DNA of 64,000 bases from the NCBI RefSeq assembly GCF_004770045.1, contig NZ_RQFO01000017.1:62001-126000 (forward strand), in the 5' to 3' direction. Made by a program: the position numbers and the translations under genes. The notes under the pieces are model-generated. The model was given only the letters and a program-made list of their open reading frames with translations, ran no database searches and had not been told where the DNA came from. Position 1 is the first letter of the stretch, and every line of letters begins with the position of its first letter. Of the stretch, positions 1 to 7,677 are shown in pieces. This DNA comes from Leptospira montravelensis (lineage in GTDB: Bacteria > Spirochaetota > Leptospiria > Leptospirales > Leptospiraceae).

Positions 1-933
1 GCGTGAGGGAACTCCTGTTTCTTTGTTCGGAACAAGTCCAGAAAAATCATCACCTAACCGAACAAAGAGGCCAAATGGTTTGATCGACTCTAATGTCCCT
101 GTCACAATATCAGATTCTTTAAAAGGAAGTTTCCCTGACCAAGGGTCTGACAAAAAGTCTTTTACGCTGAGAGAGATTTTGTTAGTAACCCAATCAAGCG
201 TAAGAATTTTGGCCCGTAACGTTTCTCCGACACGAAATTCTGTGGTTAAATCAGCATTTTTTTTGTAAGTTGCTTCTGATTGAGGAACCAAGGCATCAAA
301 CCCGTCCATATCCACGATGAGTCCAAATTTATGAATGCTTTTTACAGTGCAGGATACAAACATTCCGGCCTTTAACTCTTCGCGTAACAGTTGTTTTTTG
401 GTTTCTCTTTCTTTATCTGCAATTTTTTTCTGAGATAAAACAATTTTATTTTGTTTTTTACCAATTTCAGAAATCACAAATTTAATTCGTTTGCCGGCAA
501 TATTTGTTCCTTTTAAGGAACCATCTAATTGACTAAAAGGTACGAATGCTGGATGACTTCCCAGTTTTACATCCCATCCGCCATTAGATTCAACTAACAT
601 TTGGCCAAGAACAGGGATTTCATATTGAGCTGCCATCTCCATATTTTCTTCTGTTAGGTTGTCTCCAGAAAGACAGGTGGTAAAATAAAAATCGCCCGAG
701 TTTTCTTTTAAAAAATAAACAACAAGTGAATCACCAACCTTAGGTAAAACTTCTTCTCTCCATTCTTCCGTAGAGATATTTCCTGTGATTTTATTTTCTA
801 TGGTTCGAATGAACACATAATCATTTTTAACAGCTGTTACTTTGGCTTCATGACGTGAGCCAGGTTCAATGGATTGTCTTTTTTTAAAACTTTCTTCTAA
901 TAAACGTTCAAATTCTGAGGATGGGCCTTTCAT
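1..933 (-). CDS. S1 RNA-binding domain protein (3' part missing)
   Basis: Reading leftward from an ATG at 933, the frame stays open to the window edge, so the C-terminus is cut off. The protein begins MKGPSSEFERLLEESFKKRQ and then shows successive OB-fold S1-type modules, with stretches such as KFGLIVDMDGFDALVPQSEA and PFGLFVRLGDDFSGLVP that are typical of S1 repeats. About four modules lie within the visible 311 residues. It probably binds RNA or ribosomes in the cytoplasm, as ribosomal protein S1 and its paralogues do. Its ATG overlaps the TGA of the upstream amidohydrolase-like gene (ATGA), so the two are translationally coupled. Whether it is RpsA itself or a paralogue cannot be decided here. 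Confidence 0.85.
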   Translation of the reverse strand, partial: MKGPSSEFERLLEESFKKRQSIEPGSRHEAKVTAVKNDYVFIRTIENKITGNISTEEWREEVLPKVGDSLVVYFLKENSGDFYFTTCLSGDNLTEENMEMAAQYEIPVLGQMLVESNGGWDVKLGSHPAFVPFSQLDGSLKGTNIAGKRIKFVISEIGKKQNKIVLSQKKIADKERETKKQLLREELKAGMFVSCTVKSIHKFGLIVDMDGFDALVPQSEATYKKNADLTTEFRVGETLRAKILTLDWVTNKISLSVKDFLSDPWSGKLPFKESDIVTGTLESIKPFGLFVRLGDDFSGLVPNKETGVPSR

Positions 934-2300
934 TTTGCGGTTCCTTCCTTGGTGGGTTTAGGGGTATAGACCAATTTTCCTCCTAATATCATGGATTCAA
1001 TTGGAAATATTCCGGAACTGCGTTTCAGAGGATTTTCGTCATGAATGGAAAAATGGGCAGGCCCACCGACCCGAATTTTCCCCTCATGATCTGTGCCCAT
1101 ATAGGAACAAGTGCGTAAGGTCAAAGTTTGGATGATGTCACGGCGGATTTGGGAAAGAGATTCTGGGTCTCTACTGGTAGGAAGTATACTTGGGGAAAAA
1201 CTTCCAAAAAGGGAGGCCCAAAACCCAGGTTTTCCTTTCACGAACTCGGCCTTCCGTTCCTCAGGTTTGGCCAAAATTGCCTCCCAAAGTCGGATTTCCA
1301 CAATGGCTGCTTGGCCAGGGAAAAGTCCCCAATGCCCAGCCCCGCTGGCAAAGAGTAAATTTTTCCCAACATCGGCTTCCGTCTGGAAATTAGATTGGTA
1401 GGGGGAAAAGGAAAGTTTTTCAGAAGTATCCTCCTCCGCATCCCAAGACAAGGAATCCTTCCAACGTGATCCAAAAACCGAATGGAGACGGGACCAAACT
1501 TGGACCTCTTCTTTCCAAAGTTCTGGATTTGTTTTTAATTCCTGGAGATACAAAATAGACAACATAGGAGCCCAACGAAAGTCCCGTTTTTGAGCTCGGT
1601 ACAGATTGGTTCCCTCTGGCATGGGATGAAAGATCACGGGAAAACCGGTATCGAGAGCATCCTCCCAGCTGGTTTTATCCGCAAAGGTATAAGCAACAGG
1701 AAGATACCCTCTTTCTTCTCCTTCTCTGCGTTTGGCAAAAAGTTCCGTTTGAGAAAATCCCCGGTTTTCTACTTCTTTTAAAAAGATAGGGAGGTGGCGG
1801 TTTCTTTTCGAATCGGGGGATCCGGTAAGCCCTGATTGGTAGAGAATCTCCTTCCCAGTAGTAAGTTCTGGATACAAAGCCGGTTTTTGGGATTGGGTGA
1901 TGATGGGAGAAAACCACTTTGATTTGGAAATTTCGGTTTGTAAATTAGCCAATGGGGGATCGCCTACCGACTCAATGTGGCTAAATCCAGCCGCTAAAAA
2001 CCCCGAAAGAAATGTGGAAATCTCATCACGACCCGTCTTTCCGCCCCGGGCATTGGAGCCTAAAGTGACAGAAGCATCACAAAATCCAGGCAATAAGTAC
2101 TTAGTTTGTACAGTGGGAGCTGCGGCCTTTAGAGAAACGATTTTCCCTTGCACCACCTCTACATCCACAAATCCGCCAAAATTGGATTTTTCACTGTCCC
2201 AAATTCGAACCGATTTCATTTTCAAATTTTGAGACAAAAGTATCGTAGGGGCAAAAGCCGATATAAATAAGGAGAGGAATAGAAGCCTGCGGTTTTTCAT
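930..2300 (-). CDS. secreted amidohydrolase-like protein, probably lacking metal site
   Basis: The 456-aa protein starts with a signal peptide (MKNRRLLFLSLFISAFAPTI then LLSQ). It has the outer layout of the amidohydrolase superfamily: an N-terminal beta-sandwich leading to LLPGFCDASVTLG (about residues 69-81) and a C-terminal segment GKIRVGGPAHFSIHDENPL like the usual return to the sandwich. Active members carry PGxxDxHxH at the first site. Here the two histidines are absent, which suggests loss of the binuclear metal centre. It is probably periplasmic and may have a non-enzymatic or altered role. It lies directly upstream of the S1 gene with a 4-bp overlap and is divergent from the HATPase gene. 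Confidence 0.65.
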   Translation of the reverse strand: MKNRRLLFLSLFISAFAPTILLSQNLKMKSVRIWDSEKSNFGGFVDVEVVQGKIVSLKAAAPTVQTKYLLPGFCDASVTLGSNARGGKTGRDEISTFLSGFLAAGFSHIESVGDPPLANLQTEISKSKWFSPIITQSQKPALYPELTTGKEILYQSGLTGSPDSKRNRHLPIFLKEVENRGFSQTELFAKRREGEERGYLPVAYTFADKTSWEDALDTGFPVIFHPMPEGTNLYRAQKRDFRWAPMLSILYLQELKTNPELWKEEVQVWSRLHSVFGSRWKDSLSWDAEEDTSEKLSFSPYQSNFQTEADVGKNLLFASGAGHWGLFPGQAAIVEIRLWEAILAKPEERKAEFVKGKPGFWASLFGSFSPSILPTSRDPESLSQIRRDIIQTLTLRTCSYMGTDHEGKIRVGGPAHFSIHDENPLKRSSGIFPIESMILGGKLVYTPKPTKEGTAK

Positions 2301-2337
2301 GCTAGCGGTCTTAGTTACCTTGACAGTAAGGACTAGA

Positions 2338-3042
2338 ATGGAAAAGATTTCGGGTATGGGAAAGGAAACAAGCGAGATTTCTGATCACATCAAATTACAC
2401 ATCGAAAATGGGAAAATTCTCTCGCTTAAGACACACAGAGTGTCCAAATCCGTGGAGGAACATATCAAGGAAGCAGTAGGCCTCATCCTAGATCGCCTTA
2501 CTTACCCTACTCTTGTCCCCACTCTTTACACCATCATCAAAGAACTAGCGATCAATGCTTGTAAGGCCAACCAAAAACGTGTGTTTTTTGAAGAACGTGG
2601 CTACAGTATGTTAAATCCTTCTGAGTATGCCAGGGGCGTTAGAGAATACCGAGAGATGTTTTCGGAAGAAATGTCCAATGAATTTGGAATGAAAGCCAAA
2701 AAGAAAGGATACTTCTGCCTAATTAATTTTAAATTCAATGACGATGGAATCACCATAGAAGTCATCAATAACACACCCATTGCCAAAGAAGAAGAAAAAG
2801 CCATCCGCGAACGATTGGAAAAAGGAATGGTCTATGATGATATCGCTCAGTTCTATATGGACAATGCTGATACTACAGAAGGTGCAGGTCTTGGACTTGC
2901 CCTTATTCTCATCATGTTAAAAGGGGAAGGTATCGATCCCAATTTCTTTCGTATCATCATCGGAGAAGACTCTACCATAGCTCGTTTAGAAATTCCTCTC
3001 TCTGATAAATTCATTTCTGTCCGCGACCCAAACCAAATTTAA
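2338..3042 (+). CDS. stand-alone HATPase (histidine-kinase-like ATPase) protein
   Basis: This is about 234 aa with no membrane segment and no visible HisKA or receiver domain. An N-box-like stretch IKELAINACKAN and a G-box TEGAGLGLALILIML mark a GHKL ATPase fold, as in histidine kinases and anti-sigma-factor kinases. A separate phospho-acceptor histidine domain is not evident. The frame extends upstream to 2299, but that would overlap the divergent gene start, so ATG 2338 or ATG 2356 is more likely. It is followed after 3 bases by the glycosyltransferase gene, suggesting co-transcription. The function is unknown; it could be a regulatory kinase or a Ser/Thr anti-sigma-like kinase. Confidence 0.7.
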   Translation: MEKISGMGKETSEISDHIKLHIENGKILSLKTHRVSKSVEEHIKEAVGLILDRLTYPTLVPTLYTIIKELAINACKANQKRVFFEERGYSMLNPSEYARGVREYREMFSEEMSNEFGMKAKKKGYFCLINFKFNDDGITIEVINNTPIAKEEEKAIRERLEKGMVYDDIAQFYMDNADTTEGAGLGLALILIMLKGEGIDPNFFRIIIGEDSTIARLEIPLSDKFISVRDPNQI

Positions 3043-3045
3043 TTT

Positions 3046-3888
3046 ATGCCTCTTCCTTTATCCTGCGCCATCATTACCCAGAACGAAGAGGATAATATAT
3101 CTCGCACTCTCGTTGCCCTTTCCTTTATTGAAGATATAGTTGTCATTGATTCCGGTTCTACTGACAAAACAGTTGAGATTGCTAAATCATTAGGTGCGCG
3201 CGTATTCTATCGTAAGTTTGTAAATTATGCGGATCAAAAAAACTATGCTATCGAACAAACAAAATACGATTGGGTACTTGCAGTCGATGCCGATGAAGTG
3301 GTATCAAACGGATTAAAAGTAGAAATCACAGAATTATTTACGAAAAATAAACTACAGTCGGTTGGATACCTTATCCCTCGTTTGACTTATTATTTAGGGA
3401 AGTGGATTCGATTTAGTGGATACTATCCCAATTACCAAATTCGTTTGTTTAAAAAAACGGCCGGTGAGTTTAGCGGTGGTTTGGTGCACGAAAGAGTCAA
3501 ACTTTCAGGAAAACCAATTAAACTAAAAAATCCACTCTATCATTATTCCTATAAAAACATATCCGATCATTTACAATTCATTGATCGTTATTCTAGTCTG
3601 TTTGCTGAGGAAGAATTCCGAAAAGGAAAATCGAGTTCAGTACTTTGGGCTTTTTTGAAAGGTTGTTTTAAAGGATTTTATATGTATTGGATTCGGCTGG
3701 GAATCCTAGATGGCAAACAAGGATTTGTTCTCGCCCTTCTAGGATTTTATTATAACTTTCTCAAGTATTTAAAGTTATATGAAAAGTCGAATTCAATCTC
3801 TTCTTTCTTTGTTATGGTTGATTCGGTTCATGATGTAAAGAGCCGTAAATCCTCCAAGAAAGATAGCAACCAAGTTCACGTTGGATAA
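3046..3888 (+). CDS. family 2 glycosyltransferase (WaaE/KdtX-like)
   Basis: This 280-aa protein has the GT-A fold signature of family 2: an N-terminal SCAIITQNEEDNISRTL, then VVIDSGSTDKTVEIAKSLGA, and the DxD-type motif AVDADE near residue 80. The arrangement resembles WaaE/KdtX lipopolysaccharide core glucosyltransferases, so a role in surface polysaccharide or LPS is likely, at the inner face of the membrane. It sits 3 bases behind the HATPase gene. Its last 32 codons overlap, in the opposite direction, the end of a small membrane-protein gene. That Ser/Lys-rich tail is probably a read-on extension rather than part of the catalytic core. Confidence 0.85.
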   Translation: MPLPLSCAIITQNEEDNISRTLVALSFIEDIVVIDSGSTDKTVEIAKSLGARVFYRKFVNYADQKNYAIEQTKYDWVLAVDADEVVSNGLKVEITELFTKNKLQSVGYLIPRLTYYLGKWIRFSGYYPNYQIRLFKKTAGEFSGGLVHERVKLSGKPIKLKNPLYHYSYKNISDHLQFIDRYSSLFAEEEFRKGKSSSVLWAFLKGCFKGFYMYWIRLGILDGKQGFVLALLGFYYNFLKYLKLYEKSNSISSFFVMVDSVHDVKSRKSSKKDSNQVHVG

Positions 3889-4137
3889 TTGAGTGGATCC
3901 GATTTTTGGTGACATGAGCCACATGATGATATCTCGGATGTAAGTTTGGAAAGTTGCAAAAACGATTAAGGCGCCAATTCCTGCAACGAATGTAGATCCC
4001 CAAAATTTTCCGAGTAAGTCTTTACGTTTATAATAATAAAAATAATAGGCACAGGCTGCTGATGCGAGAAAAAAGAATAAAATATCTACGAGAATGGTCC
4101 ACGGTTCTGATGGTGCGGCAAGCGGTAATGAAATCAT
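3793..4137 (-). CDS. small integral membrane protein, unknown function
   Basis: This 114-aa protein has three clear hydrophobic segments: WTILVDILFFFLASAACAYY, FVAGIGALIVFATFQTYI and NLVAIFLGGFTALYIM. A short basic/hydrophilic C-terminus follows. No family is recognised. The ATG at 4137 is preceded at some distance by AGGT. It is divergent from aroE and its 3' end overlaps the glycosyltransferase gene tail-to-tail by 96 bp. The clean transmembrane pattern supports it as a real gene rather than a shadow. Confidence 0.6.
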   Translation of the reverse strand: MISLPLAAPSEPWTILVDILFFFLASAACAYYFYYYKRKDLLGKFWGSTFVAGIGALIVFATFQTYIRDIIMWLMSPKIGSTQLSNVNLVAIFLGGFTALYIMNRINHNKERRD

Positions 4138-4211
4138 TGTTCTTGTACCTGTCTATTACCTATTTTCGGTAAGCCATAGTTTAGTCCATAAGATAAAAAA
4201 AGAGGTTTTCC

Positions 4212-5102
4212 TTGTATTCAAAACACACTGAGATATTTGGCATCTTGGGATATCCCTTGGGCCACACCCTTTCCCCTTGGATTCATAATACCCTTTTTCA
4301 ACTCTCTGGATATGATGGAGTGTATTTGGTTTTTGAAAACAAACATTGGAACGAGATAGGTCTTCGTCCCTTAATTGACTTAGGCGTACGGGGAGTATCA
4401 GTGACCATACCTTTTAAGGAATGGGCGTATTCACAAGCGAACATTGTTTGTAAGGCTTCCCAAACGATGGGTTCATCCAATACATTACTTTTCCGGGAAG
4501 GGATTGAAGCTGTGAATACAGATGGAACGGGTGCCGTTACCTCTATTTTAAAATGCGATCCCAAACTTTTAGATCCGCATATAGAAAAACAAATTTTGGT
4601 CCTAGGTAGTGGGGGTAGTGCCAAAGGAATCATATTTTCCATCGCAGAAACTCTCCATAAAAATGCGAAGAAAGGAAAAATCCAGAGAAAGGTTAAGATC
4701 CTTGCAAGAAATGAATCTGCAACCAAAGAGATTCTCAATTCTTTAGGAAATCCAGAATGGATTGGTGTTACGACCAAAGAAAACTCTATGGAAGAAGCAG
4801 AAAACTATGATCTTGTCATCCATACAACTCCCGTTGGTATGAAAGGATTTGAAGGGGAACCACTTCTAAACTCCGACTTTTTTACCAAAAAACATACGTT
4901 ATTCGATATTGTTTATAATCCCTTAGAAACAGAATTAGTAAAACAAGCAAAGAAAAAAAAAGCTGAGATCATTCCTGGATACCACATGTTACTTTTCCAA
5001 GGGATTCGACAATTTGAACTATTTACAAATATTCAAACAAAACAGAAATGGATTAGGAAGGTAGAATCACTCCTTCTCAAACAATTAAAAAATCGCAATT
5101 AA
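4212..5102 (+). CDS. aroE: shikimate dehydrogenase
   Basis: This enzyme reduces 3-dehydroshikimate to shikimate with NADPH in the aromatic amino acid pathway. The 296-aa sequence shows the substrate-binding GYPLGHTLSPWIHN, the catalytic-lysine motif SVTIPFKE, AVNTDG and the NADP-binding glycine loop LVLGSGGSAKG. The length is normal or slightly long. The start is TTG at 4212 with an AGAGG ribosome site a few bases upstream. It begins a rightward run with folC 42 bases downstream. The GNNT-like motif seen in many AroE proteins is replaced by GSSNTLL, a conservative variant. Confidence 0.93.
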   Translation: MYSKHTEIFGILGYPLGHTLSPWIHNTLFQLSGYDGVYLVFENKHWNEIGLRPLIDLGVRGVSVTIPFKEWAYSQANIVCKASQTMGSSNTLLFREGIEAVNTDGTGAVTSILKCDPKLLDPHIEKQILVLGSGGSAKGIIFSIAETLHKNAKKGKIQRKVKILARNESATKEILNSLGNPEWIGVTTKENSMEEAENYDLVIHTTPVGMKGFEGEPLLNSDFFTKKHTLFDIVYNPLETELVKQAKKKKAEIIPGYHMLLFQGIRQFELFTNIQTKQKWIRKVESLLLKQLKNRN

Positions 5103-5144
5103 ATCGATTCCCAAAGTTCACAAAGGATTATAAAAATATTCTAT

Positions 5145-6344
5145 ATGTTGTTTTTAGATTTTTTAAATAGTTTACAAAACATAGAAAAAACAAGGAACTT
5201 CAATGTTTTTAAAGAATATTCTTTAGATGAACTCTCTAAACTTTTTTTATTTGTAAATACTAAACACAAAATACAGAAACCAATTCGCATCAGTGTGGTT
5301 GGAACCAATGGAAAAGGATCTACCTCACATTACCTTGCATCTCTTTTATCCATTTTTGGATACAAAACAGGACTATATACTTCCCCTCACCTTTCGACAC
5401 CGCTAGAACGATTTCAAATCTTTGAAGATGGAAAACCTCAGGTGCCTAAAGAAGAGGAAGTAAATTCATTTTTTAAAAATTCAATCCTTCCTGATTTAGA
5501 TAAATTTAAATCACTATCCTATTTTGAATTTTTAACCATTTTTACTTATCTCTATTTTGCAAAAAAAAATACAGATTTCGAAATTTGGGAGGCAGGACTT
5601 GGCGGAAGGCTTGACGCCACAAAACTTGTGAATGCCGACCATGTCATATTTACAAAAATTGGATTGGATCATTCTGAAATTTTAGGAGATACCAAAGAAA
5701 AAATTTGTATGGAAAAATTAGGAATCCTAACAGATGTTTGCCGAAACCTTTTGGTGATGGATCACGAAGATAATTCCTTAAAAACTCTCATTCAAAATTT
5801 TCACAAAGGAAACACTTCAGTTCAGTTCCTCCCTTTGGAACAAAAACCCACGTATTTAGAAACTAACTTTCTTTTTTCCCAAACGGCACTCAGCATTCTT
5901 TATCCAGATTTAACTCCAAAACTGAATTCGATAACTTTCGAATCTGTAGCCAAACCTCGGGGGCGTATGGAAGTTTTACAAAACTCTCCTGAAATTGTTT
6001 TTGATCCGGCCCATAACCCAGATGCCATCGCTACGACTACTCGCGAATTTGCCAAAACACATCCTTCCTTTTCCCTGCTTCTAGGAAGTCTTCCCGATAA
6101 AGACCTAGAAGGGATCCTTTTGCAACTGGAAAGCCTTCCCCTACAATCTCTGGTTTTATGGGAAGGCAGCGGTTTCGGAACTTTCCCAGCCTTACCGGAT
6201 CCCCTGAAGCCAGTGGCTCAAAGGATCAACAGAAAGGAAGACCTAATCCCCCTTTTTCAAGGCAGATTTCCTGTTTTGGTGTTAGGAAGTTTTCGTCTCT
6301 ATGGAATTGTGGCAAAATTAATACAAAATACAACAAACATGTAA
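5145..6344 (+). CDS. folC: folylpolyglutamate/dihydrofolate synthase
   Basis: This Mur-ligase-family enzyme adds glutamate to folates (or to dihydropteroate), giving retained polyglutamylated folate. The 399-aa protein has the ATP loop VVGTNGKGSTSHYLAS near residue 52, the following YTSPHLSTPLERFQ, WEAGLGGRLDATK, and the C-terminal FDPAHNPDA and LLGSLPDKD motifs. The length fits the family. The ATG at 5145 has only a distant AAAGGA upstream, so the exact start is not certain. It lies between aroE and a TetR regulator. Confidence 0.92.
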   Translation: MLFLDFLNSLQNIEKTRNFNVFKEYSLDELSKLFLFVNTKHKIQKPIRISVVGTNGKGSTSHYLASLLSIFGYKTGLYTSPHLSTPLERFQIFEDGKPQVPKEEEVNSFFKNSILPDLDKFKSLSYFEFLTIFTYLYFAKKNTDFEIWEAGLGGRLDATKLVNADHVIFTKIGLDHSEILGDTKEKICMEKLGILTDVCRNLLVMDHEDNSLKTLIQNFHKGNTSVQFLPLEQKPTYLETNFLFSQTALSILYPDLTPKLNSITFESVAKPRGRMEVLQNSPEIVFDPAHNPDAIATTTREFAKTHPSFSLLLGSLPDKDLEGILLQLESLPLQSLVLWEGSGFGTFPALPDPLKPVAQRINRKEDLIPLFQGRFPVLVLGSFRLYGIVAKLIQNTTNM

Positions 6345-6364
6345 AATTAAACTTTACAAATGAA

Positions 6365-6404
6365 TCCTGAACGACATTGTTCTTTTAGGAAACATCGTTC
6401 AGGA
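6365..6404. promoter_or_regulatory. inverted repeat before tetR-family gene, likely operator
   Basis: TCCTGAACGA (6365-6374) is repeated exactly in inverted orientation as TCGTTCAGGA (6395-6404), with a 20-base spacer. The ATG of the TetR gene begins at 6407, so the right arm also covers its ribosome site. Each half also contains an imperfect GAAC...GTTC dyad. TetR proteins usually bind such dyads and repress their own gene, so this is the likely autoregulatory operator. Binding is inferred, not shown. Confidence 0.6.
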
Positions 6405-6406
6405 CC

Positions 6407-7027
6407 ATGCAAACTCCCAAAGAACATACACGAAAAGAAATCTTACAAGCGGCTCGAGAGGAATTCATCCAACTCGGTTTTGAGAAGGCTAGTATGCGGA
6501 CCATTGCAAAAAAAGCAAAGGTATCGACGAGTAATATCTATAATTACTTTGAAAACAAAGAACACCTTCTAACAGAGATACTACAGCCGGTTCTTTCTGG
6601 AATGGAAAAAGCCTTTGCTTACGTATCTCATCCAGATTACTTCGAAAAAAGATTTAACGACAGTTATGAGGCTTGGCAAGAGAGATTTCATATTGCACTT
6701 GATTATGTGGATGCCAATCGAGATGATTTTATCTTACTTTTAACCAAATCACAGGGTTCTCATTTAGAAGAATTTCCTGATACGGTTCTCACTCGTCTGA
6801 CAAAAATCAACTTTGAACAGTATAGCAGTTTTAAAGAAAAAAATCCAAGTTACAAAGGGGAAGTCAGCGAATTTGTAGTTCGCAACATTCTTTCCTTTTT
6901 TCTCAATATCTTTGTGCAGATGGTTCGCCAAGGAATTTCTAAACAAGATATGTTGATTTATCAGGATAGTTTCCTTAAATTTTTACACTTTGGATACAAA
7001 GGATCGATTGCCTCTGATCTGAGTTGA
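6407..7027 (+). CDS. TetR/AcrR family transcriptional regulator
   Basis: The 206-aa protein opens with a TetR helix-turn-helix: TRKEILQAAREEFIQLGFEK, then MRTIAKKAKVSTSNIYNYF and ENKEHLLTEIL. The remaining 150 residues are a helical ligand/dimer domain with no recognisable ligand signature. It is directly preceded by a perfect 10-bp inverted repeat that probably serves for autoregulation. It lies between folC and trpF in the same direction. The ligand and other targets are unknown; trpF and mutS downstream may be read through from this promoter. Confidence 0.88.
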   Translation: MQTPKEHTRKEILQAAREEFIQLGFEKASMRTIAKKAKVSTSNIYNYFENKEHLLTEILQPVLSGMEKAFAYVSHPDYFEKRFNDSYEAWQERFHIALDYVDANRDDFILLLTKSQGSHLEEFPDTVLTRLTKINFEQYSSFKEKNPSYKGEVSEFVVRNILSFFLNIFVQMVRQGISKQDMLIYQDSFLKFLHFGYKGSIASDLS

Positions 7028-7044
7028 TTCAATCTGGTTTCCAA

Positions 7045-7677
7045 ATGGGAACCAGATACAAAATCAAAATCTGTGGAATCAAAGACCTGGCCACATTGGA
7101 ACTTTGTGTGGATCTCCAGGTCGATTTTGTAGGTCTCAACTTTTCACCACGTTCCCCTCGTGCCATCACACCTCAAACCGCTGAGGAACTTCTCCGCATC
7201 AGACAAAAATCTGGATTTCCTAAACTTGTATTTTTATTTTTTGAAAACGATATTACAGAAATTAAAACCTTAACAGAGCGTTTCAATCCAGACCTCATCC
7301 AACTCATCCGAGGAGATCAGTGGATACTTCCGCAAATTTGGAATGAATTCACGGAAACAAAAAGGTTACTACCTGCCATCCGCATCCAATCCAAGGTCAC
7401 AAGTGATGAAGACCTAGAACCTAAATCAGACTTGGTCATTTTAGACAGTTATCAAAAAAATTTAGGTGGTGGGACCGGACATTCATTCCCTTGGGAATAT
7501 GTAACATCCGTAAAACGACCTTTTTTACTTGCTGGTGGAATCAATCCAGACAATGTCAAATCTGCTTTGGAAACCGTAAACCCATATGGAATTGATGTAG
7601 CCAGTGGAGTGGAAACCGACGGGAAAAAAGACCCTAATAAAATAATAACTTTGGTACAAAATGTCCGAACACTATGA
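7045..7677 (+). CDS. trpF: phosphoribosylanthranilate isomerase
   Basis: This enzyme converts phosphoribosylanthranilate to CdRP in tryptophan synthesis. The TIM-barrel signature is clear: KIKICGIKDLATLELCVDLQ with the catalytic cysteine, VGLNFSPRSPR, LDSYQ near the middle, and the phosphate-binding LLAGGINPDNV and GIDVASGVE with the catalytic aspartate. I chose ATG 7045, which puts the start four residues before the usual K(I)CGI. A TTG at 7024, overlapping the tetR stop, is the alternative. The 3' end overlaps mutS by 17 bp. Confidence 0.92.
   Translation: MGTRYKIKICGIKDLATLELCVDLQVDFVGLNFSPRSPRAITPQTAEELLRIRQKSGFPKLVFLFFENDITEIKTLTERFNPDLIQLIRGDQWILPQIWNEFTETKRLLPAIRIQSKVTSDEDLEPKSDLVILDSYQKNLGGGTGHSFPWEYVTSVKRPFLLAGGINPDNVKSALETVNPYGIDVASGVETDGKKDPNKIITLVQNVRTL

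Noticed and set aside
4298..4777. Leftward 159-aa ORF inside aroE
   Set aside because: It is antisense to a well-conserved enzyme with all motifs intact; no ribosome site or family match.
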